Source: Eleusine coracana subsp. coracana
Taxonomy: Eukaryota; Streptophyta; Magnoliopsida; Poales; Poaceae
Reading direction: 5' to 3'
DNA: 64,000 nt
Assembly: GCA_032690845.1 (NCBI GenBank)
Contig: CM064417.1
Span: 18,010,501 to 18,074,500 of the forward strand
Position 1 is the stretch's first letter. Each line of letters begins with the position of its first letter. Below are positions 58,247 through 64,000 of the stretch, piece by piece. Below the pieces are notes generated by a model. The model was given only the letters and a program-made list of their open reading frames with translations, searched no databases and was not told the DNA's origin. The position numbers and the translations under genes were made by a program.

Positions 58247-59970
58247 AGTTACTACTTATATACCGCAAGTATACGATGTACATTGTAGCTTTTCCCTCAG
58301 AGTATTCCAAGGTTTATATCAAATCCAAAAGGATCAGCAAGAGAACCATGTTTAGGGTTTTCGACGTCGTCTAACGAATCAATCCTAGCATGAAGTACTT
58401 ATTGCACATATGAGAGCATGAATGGTGAAGGCTTTAATGATGAGTGCTTTGTGTCGATGAGCCGGGGGTTTTGTGTCGATCAACACGAAGGCTTTTTCAA
58501 GGAAGACTTTTTAAGTTCACAGAGTGGCTTAAAGAAAACATTTCTAGAAGCATACACATAACCAAAGAGGAACACCTGGAGTTACCCTGCAAGCATCTAG
58601 CAGTCGAAGAAAAGATGTGCTAATCGGTGCAACTAGTGTGTCGATCGACACTGAAGTAGTAGCAATGTGATATCTATGATCCTAGCTTACTTGGCTCTTT
58701 AAACAATTGGTGGACATTGAAGATGAGCAGAGAATGATGCTTTTTCGATGAGCCCTGTCACGACCAATCGCCTTAATCGGTCTACCACCTCTTACTCTAC
58801 TCAATCTTCTAGACATGCACATCTAGTATCCTGAGCAATTATGGCGATACAAGATCCAAAATACTATCCTAATCACCACAATCATGATAGCATCTTAAAT
58901 ACTTATCCTATGTACTTAGCAATTGGAATAAGCATATGTAAGGCCAATCAATCCAGATGAACACAAATGCAGCCAAGGATAGAATCAAGACAGAAACAAA
59001 GATAAATAGAGCAATACCTTTATTCATCACCATCAGGAGATGTGCCGATCGACACCGCCTTGATGCATTGTTGACGGCTCCTAAGATACATAGCTCTACT
59101 TCTCCAAAGCCCTAGTGTAGCGCGACCACGACGGGCGGCTACCTGACTACACTACATCTCTCAATTTGGTGGCTCTTCAACTCCGGTGGCCTCCCAGCGA
59201 TGTGTAGTGGCTTCTATGATTTGCTTGGGGTGTATCCATGTCCACCCACGTCCACCCACGTCTTGGGGTGTTTATATAGGCTCTCAACACGTCCTCCTTT
59301 GCTTGGCCACAAAGTTACCCCTTTGGGATAAAGTCAAAGTCAGTTTTATACCTTTCATATTAAGCAACAACTTACAAAAACCATAACTCCTGCATCCGGA
59401 GTCCAAATAAGGCACTTCTGAAATCTATCGCATAGCTCTCAAAAAGATCTACCACTTTGGTATTCATTTAAAGTCCAGATTCGGCCGTCTTGGTTCCAGA
59501 ATATGCGATTCAAGAATATCTATGAACTCTTATGCGCAGGTCTCCTTGTGAGGCCCATATCTCCTAGCTTCAGAGTCCAAATAATATGATCGACATATGT
59601 TATTGAAATCACTCGAGGAGATCTATAACTTTAATGTTTTAACTTTTCCTATTAGAGCATGTCCTGAACTCCGAAACTGCATCGCAATGCAGTGTTGTTT
59701 TTCTGAGCTGCGCAAATTGAACTTTCCTTCCGGATAAACCTTCTACAAATCCTTTGGCATTGGACCACGACCTTGGGCTTGCATGTTGGGCTTCATGGAT
59801 ATTCAGGGGTGTCTTGTAGGCACCATGGGCTTGTGGGAAGCCCTCCCAACCCCTCCTTTCATGGTGAGTTGGTCTTCACATCGATACTTCTCATAATTGA
59901 GCCTTTTTAGTGTCTTTTCACCTAATTTTGCAACATAGCACTCAAACAGCACTACATGTTGAATTCATTA
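58247..59970. mobile_element. Probable LTR-type insertion inside the CACTA gene
   Basis: This block interrupts the CACTA coding remnants. It begins ATATACCGCAAGTATACGATG, followed by TTGTAGCTTTTCCCTCAG (58283-58300), a signature I associate with grass LTR-element leaders. It is rich in GTGTCGAT words (58451, 58473, 58638, 59042). No LTR pair or coding domain was identified and the limits are approximate. Confidence 0.35.
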
Positions 59971-59987
59971 ACATTAGAGGTAATAAC

Positions 59988-60267
59988 ACATGCTTTTGAT
60001 GAGAATATGATGGTAAAATAGCTTCTTTTGGCATATAAAATATGTAGCTAAGAAGCGCCAACATGCTGCAATGGAGATCCTTAAATAGATCAATTGTTGT
60101 ATATGACACATCTTTATATTTTGCTTCACATGCTTTTGATGAGAATATGATGGTAAAATAGCTTCTTTTGGCATATAAAATATGTAGCTAAGAAGCGCCA
60201 ACATGCTGCAATGGAGATCCTTAAATAGATCAATTGTTGTATATGACACATCTTTATATTTTGCTTC
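59988..60267. repeat. Perfect 140-bp tandem duplication
   Basis: Two copies, about 59988-60127 and 60128-60267, identical over at least 138 bases from TGCTTTTGATGAGAATATGA to TATATTTTGCTTC. Perfect identity points to a very recent event, or an assembly artefact. Confidence 0.95.
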
Positions 60268-61924
60268 CTGCTTCTGAGATAAGATCCAAACAATACCTAT
60301 AAGTTAGCTTTAAAATGTTAAAAAGAGATGACGATTCCATTTTATGAGAATGTGGAGGCTTACCAATACAGATAACTGTGCAAGGTAGCATCTAGAGCTT
60401 GTCCTATGTAGGTAACGAACTTTGTCACGACTTTGTTGGTTTGCAAGACACTTCTCCTACAAAGAAATCCAATACAAGAAGCATTTCAAATAATGAAGTC
60501 AATGCAGTTGAGAAAGAATAATAGTATTTTATGGTAGAAAAATTAGGATAGTTACTACTATTAACTTGTAGCAGCAAAACAATGACAATACCTTGTATTT
60601 TGTAGACAACCACATGGCCACCAATGCTCTCCATTGTTCATCAGTAATAGTGTTTTGTGGTGATGTTGTAGCATTTCATTTTCCAGTTTACCATCAAAGT
60701 ACTTCTTTTTTAGCTTATGCCTCAGTTGTCTTTGTCTAGTCTTTAGCAAATCAGCACATGCAGTAACAACTGCCTTGTTTGTGGTGTCAATGTCCAAATT
60801 AACGTAGATAGGAACAGGAAATATCAAAAATCATGTATTTGATAGAACACTTATAAGTGTAACGCCCAATATAATGCTAAGAAATATCACTTACTAAAAC
60901 TTTCCCAATGTAATCTTCAGGGAAGGCTTTATTCTTCTTGTACTCCTTCCAGTGTGTACGGATTGGGATATGTTGACGTAATATAATCCCACCTTCCGAT
61001 GGAAGCTTTGTAGCTTGCATAGGAGCCTCTGGCTGTTTGTTCCCTTCAACAATGTGCACTGCAATCTTAGTGCTTAAATCTTGAGATAGACTATGCAATT
61101 CTTTGTCCATACTTATTCCCCTACCTCGTTCTCCTAAGGCATTTTGTTGACCTAGGAAATAAACAATCCAATTAGCAAACACAAGAGTAGATATGCACTG
61201 TACTAATTTAGGAAGAGGCTAGAGAAATAAAAAATTTTGAAAGAAATATCAACACAGAGCTCATGCTAAAATTCAGGAAGAATACATGCTTCTGTACCAT
61301 TACAAGTGAAAAGTAGGACTTGCCTTCATTGCATATATTGATCTGCTCATCAAATTGGGTTGGCCCGTGGTCTTCTGGATTTATAGTTAAATCTAGGATA
61401 CCATCCTCACTTGCTTGTACTTGCTGTTGTTCCCTTGTCCTCTGCCTGGTCAATCTAGCAGGTTGGTCTTGTTCTTCAAAAGCCATCACCCTCTTCGATC
61501 TTGGTCCGCCACTTTGCATGCATGGTGTAGATCGGTAAGTTATTGTTAGCCAAATTCTTCTCTGCAACCTGCATGGCTTCATATGCATAATTGAGGAAGA
61601 AAAATAAATTCAGAATAATGCTACTCCATACTTAGCACATACTAAGGAATAAAAAACTATGTGTTGGATACAAGAGGATAAGAACATCACATTGTAGGCT
61701 GCAAGCAGAGAAAGCACTGAACAAAGCTGCTGAAAGTATTTTAAAAGCTAGAGCAATGTACAAGCCTCAAACCAAGATAATATGTAGAATTAATACAGTA
61801 GCATGTGAAAATTACAAACTTGAACATTATCCAAACAAAATTGAACAAAGTTGGGGATGGCATGGCACTAGAACTAAACATAGATGCTAATTGATGCATA
61901 ACCATAAGAAAAGATGACTGAGAA

Positions 61925-63320
61925 ATGATGATATTGCCAATACCTTGTCGACTAAGGCTTCTTTGTCCATATAACATACTTTATTCCTTATTCTTCTGGA
62001 GCAAGGGTTCCTATCACAATGCACACAACCATAATAGCCTTTTGTGACTCTACCTAAGCGTACCCTCAGAGCTGGATAGTCATGAATACACTATATCACT
62101 ATCACATGTAGATCAAACATTGTATCACTGAATGCATCATATGTTGGGACACCCTTCCAAAGTTCTAGCAACTCTTCAATCAGTGGCTCTAAGAAGACAT
62201 CAAAATCCTTTGCAGGGCACTGGTTGGGACCAAGGATGAGTAGGACCATTATGAAGTTGGACTGGTCCATACATTCCCACGGAGCAAATAGTTGCAAGGC
62301 ATAATGAATACTTGTCACATGCTGTACGAGGAGCTCATGTTGCCATATGGATTAAAACCATTTGTAGCAAGTCCAAGTCTGATGTTCCTTGGATCATTTG
62401 CAAGCCACCTATATTTTCTATCAAAATGTATCCACGCCTCACCATTAGCTGGATGGCTTAGCTCATTTTTGACCAGTTGCCTCTTCAACTTGTGCCATCA
62501 TGCTCCCTCTTCTGTTTTCTTGGAGCTATATATCCTCTTAAGTCGTGGAATCAATCGAAAATGCTGCAATACCTTATGTGGAATCTGCTTCTTTGTATCT
62601 AGATCTTTCCAACTTGGTACATGACATATAGTGCATTCATCAAGTTTTTTATACTTTTTCCTGAACAAAATACAATTCTTTGGACAAACATGAATTAAAT
62701 CACAACCAAGTCCCAATGCACGAATAATTTTCTTTGCTTCATCATAAGATTCAGGAATGGAGCAAGCAGGGAATGCAGATGATAACAACTTTAGCATTGT
62801 TGCGAATCCAACATTGCTAATATCGATAAAATGACTTTATATGAAGTAGCTTCGTCACAAAAGAAAATCTTGTGTAAGGTGAACGAGGGCATATTTCCTT
62901 CTTCATCTCTTCTAAAACAACTACAAACATAGATTTTTGGCCATCATTTTGTTGTTCAGATGCATGCAACTTCTCTAACATATCTTAAATTCCATCATCA
63001 AGGTCTTCCTCATTCTCATTCATGCCAACATCCTTATTCAAACCAATATGTTCATCGACATGACATGCATTGCCATCATTTCTATCATCCAAAGGCTCTC
63101 TATGATATATCCAACTAGTGCATGTGGTACCACATGATTCAATATTAAGTGATCCTCCATAATGCCTCTACGGTGATGAATCCTGCTGACACAAACACGG
63201 CATGGACACCAATCTCTTCATTCTCATCAAATTTCTGTGAAACAAAGGTCATGAACTTACAAACCCCATCATAGAATCAATCCAACTTTTTCTGTCCGTC
63301 TACGAAAATATGACACAATA
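61925..63320 (-). pseudogene. CACTA TNP2-type transposase remnant
   Basis: Minus-strand remnant of the main CACTA transposase (Transposase_21 family). The N-terminal part near 63200-63320 includes FYDGVCKF-type sequence. Then come YDEAKKIIRALGLGCDLIHV, CPKNCILF and LDECTICHVPSWKDLD (62600-62760), a HPANGEAWIHFD-type segment (near 62430), DFDVFLEPLIEELLELWKGV (62150-62210), and a Cys-rich TKGYYGCVHCDRNPCS stretch near 62000. Stops and frameshifts occur throughout. No catalytic core beyond about 61925 was found. Confidence 0.82.
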
Positions 63321-63379
63321 AATTATTAATTTGATTTGTCCAAAAACAGCAACATGAAACCTAAATTCTCATCTACATT

Positions 63380-64000
63380 TGTCAATACATTGCTGCCAGA
63401 TGACACACCTACGACAAAATCTTGATGTTCAGAGGGACGCCATCGACGTGAACTGTCAATCGATGTCAGGGGCGAAAGCCAGTGGAGTACTGAGAAGAGA
63501 AGCCGACGGATTGGAGCTGCTCAGCGGGGCGCCGTCCCTCGTCTCGCCCAGAGGCGGGTCAGCTGAGGAGCCTGCCTGCCTCACAAATCAAGAACGGGGT
63601 GGTGGTGGAACAGCGGCGCTGGAGCAGAGAGATGCGGCACCGGCGGCGGATGGCTGTGCCACTGCAGGAGACAGATCGATAACTGCATCTACCGGAAGTT
63701 CACGTTCGATCCCGATTTGGTCCTGTATAGAATCTTCTATTCAATTAAATTGAAGTTCAACGCCTGGCGTGAGTTGCTTTGTAGCTGAGTCGTAAGGGCT
63801 CACGCTCAGTTCCTTGAGATCCTTGTTTCGAACACCTTCTCCGCAGGAGGCTTTTGCCTTTTTCTTCTTTTTTCATTTTTCACAACTGGGCCAACTGTAG
63901 ATGGGCTTTTATTTTTTTCTACTATTATCGGTAAACAGCTAACGTAGCTATGTTGATCGGTCCAAGATTGGCGCAACAAAAATAATGGTATTTTTTATTT
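63380..64000. other. Right edge of window, unassigned
   Basis: A GC-rich patch (63430-63680) with an accidental open frame, then AT-rich DNA. It may be the 5' untranslated part of the CACTA element or its flank; no terminus was seen. Confidence 0.4.

Larger units (their letters stand above)
57440..61600 (-). pseudogene. CACTA second gene (Transposase_24-like), broken
   Basis: Minus-strand remnants of the En/Spm-associated protein that in related elements binds transposon ends. Segments: a Gln/Arg-rich N-terminal part (61208-61510), HIPIRTHWKEYKKNKAFPEDYIGKV (near 60900-60990), ADLLKTRQRQLRHKLKKKYF (near 60700-60770) with ITDEQW-type sequence after it, and a coiled-coil C-terminus (57440-57779). 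Introns or insertions separate them, including the block at 58247-59970 and a tandem duplication at 59988. Frameshifts are present near 60650. Confidence 0.7.
53210..64000 (-). mobile_element. CACTA (En/Spm) transposon, partial, with nested insertions
   Basis: The left end is CACTACAAGAAA at 53210, the canonical CACTA terminus. Beyond it are subterminal repeats of GCGA/TCGC words, including AGGCGACA...CGTCGCCT at 53297-53322. Minus-strand coding remnants for a second product (57440-61600) and a TNP2-type transposase (61925-63320) place the element's 5' side to the right. No matching TCTTGTAGTG right end fits within the window, so the element probably extends past base 64000. It contains a LINE and likely LTR fragments. 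Confidence 0.85.

Noticed and set aside
59186..59386. GTGTAGTGG near 59204 as a CACTA-type end
   Set aside because: It lacks the TTCTTG before TAGTG and sits inside a probable later insertion.
1..64000. CRISPR arrays, rRNA or tRNA genes, bacterial-type operons
   Set aside because: None was seen by eye. The only tRNA-related sequences are primer-binding sites of retrotransposons.

Overview
The window is nuclear DNA of a grass. The evidence is one intact ten-exon plant gene with GT-AG introns, a Tourist-type MITE, nested LTR retrotransposons of typical grass classes, a Helitron, a CACTA element and an L1-type LINE. The species cannot be read from the sequence. No rRNA, tRNA, CRISPR array or bacterial-type operon was seen.

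Layout. 1-4903: 5' part of a Helitron on the minus strand, with a broken Rep/helicase N-terminal region. 4904-6566: AT-rich spacer and promoter side of the main gene. 6567-15835: complete plus-strand gene for a bifunctional 3-dehydroquinate dehydratase/shikimate dehydrogenase (10 exons, 1530 coding bases, 509 residues). 15836-22193: mostly unassigned, with one small minus-strand gene (18440-18838) that has a TATA box. 22194-26303: decayed Ty1/copia element, minus strand. 26304-29523: a short tandem repeat, then an LTR-like remnant. 29585-29940: Tourist-like MITE. 30936-31340: second small minus-strand gene with a TATA box. 32637-33540: a duplicated block.

From 35895 to the end the DNA is a nest of mobile elements. 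The oldest is a minus-strand Ty3/gypsy chromovirus-like element (Gypsy-B) with LTRs at 35895-48655 (interrupted) and from 52510. Its left LTR was invaded by a plus-strand Ty3/gypsy element (Gypsy-A, 36786-47400) that carries an antisense gene between pol and its 3' LTR. Its right LTR was invaded at 53210 by a CACTA transposon that runs out of the window. The CACTA element in turn holds a 5'-truncated LINE (54739-57259) and probably one or two LTR-type fragments.

The shikimate gene is the only clearly conserved host gene. It joins steps 3 and 4 of the pathway toward chorismate in one protein. It has no visible plastid transit peptide, and the normally conserved PHKE stretch of the shikimate dehydrogenase active site reads PFKV. 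The two small genes have no recognised function. All transposon reading frames seen are broken by stops or frameshifts, so none looks able to move on its own.
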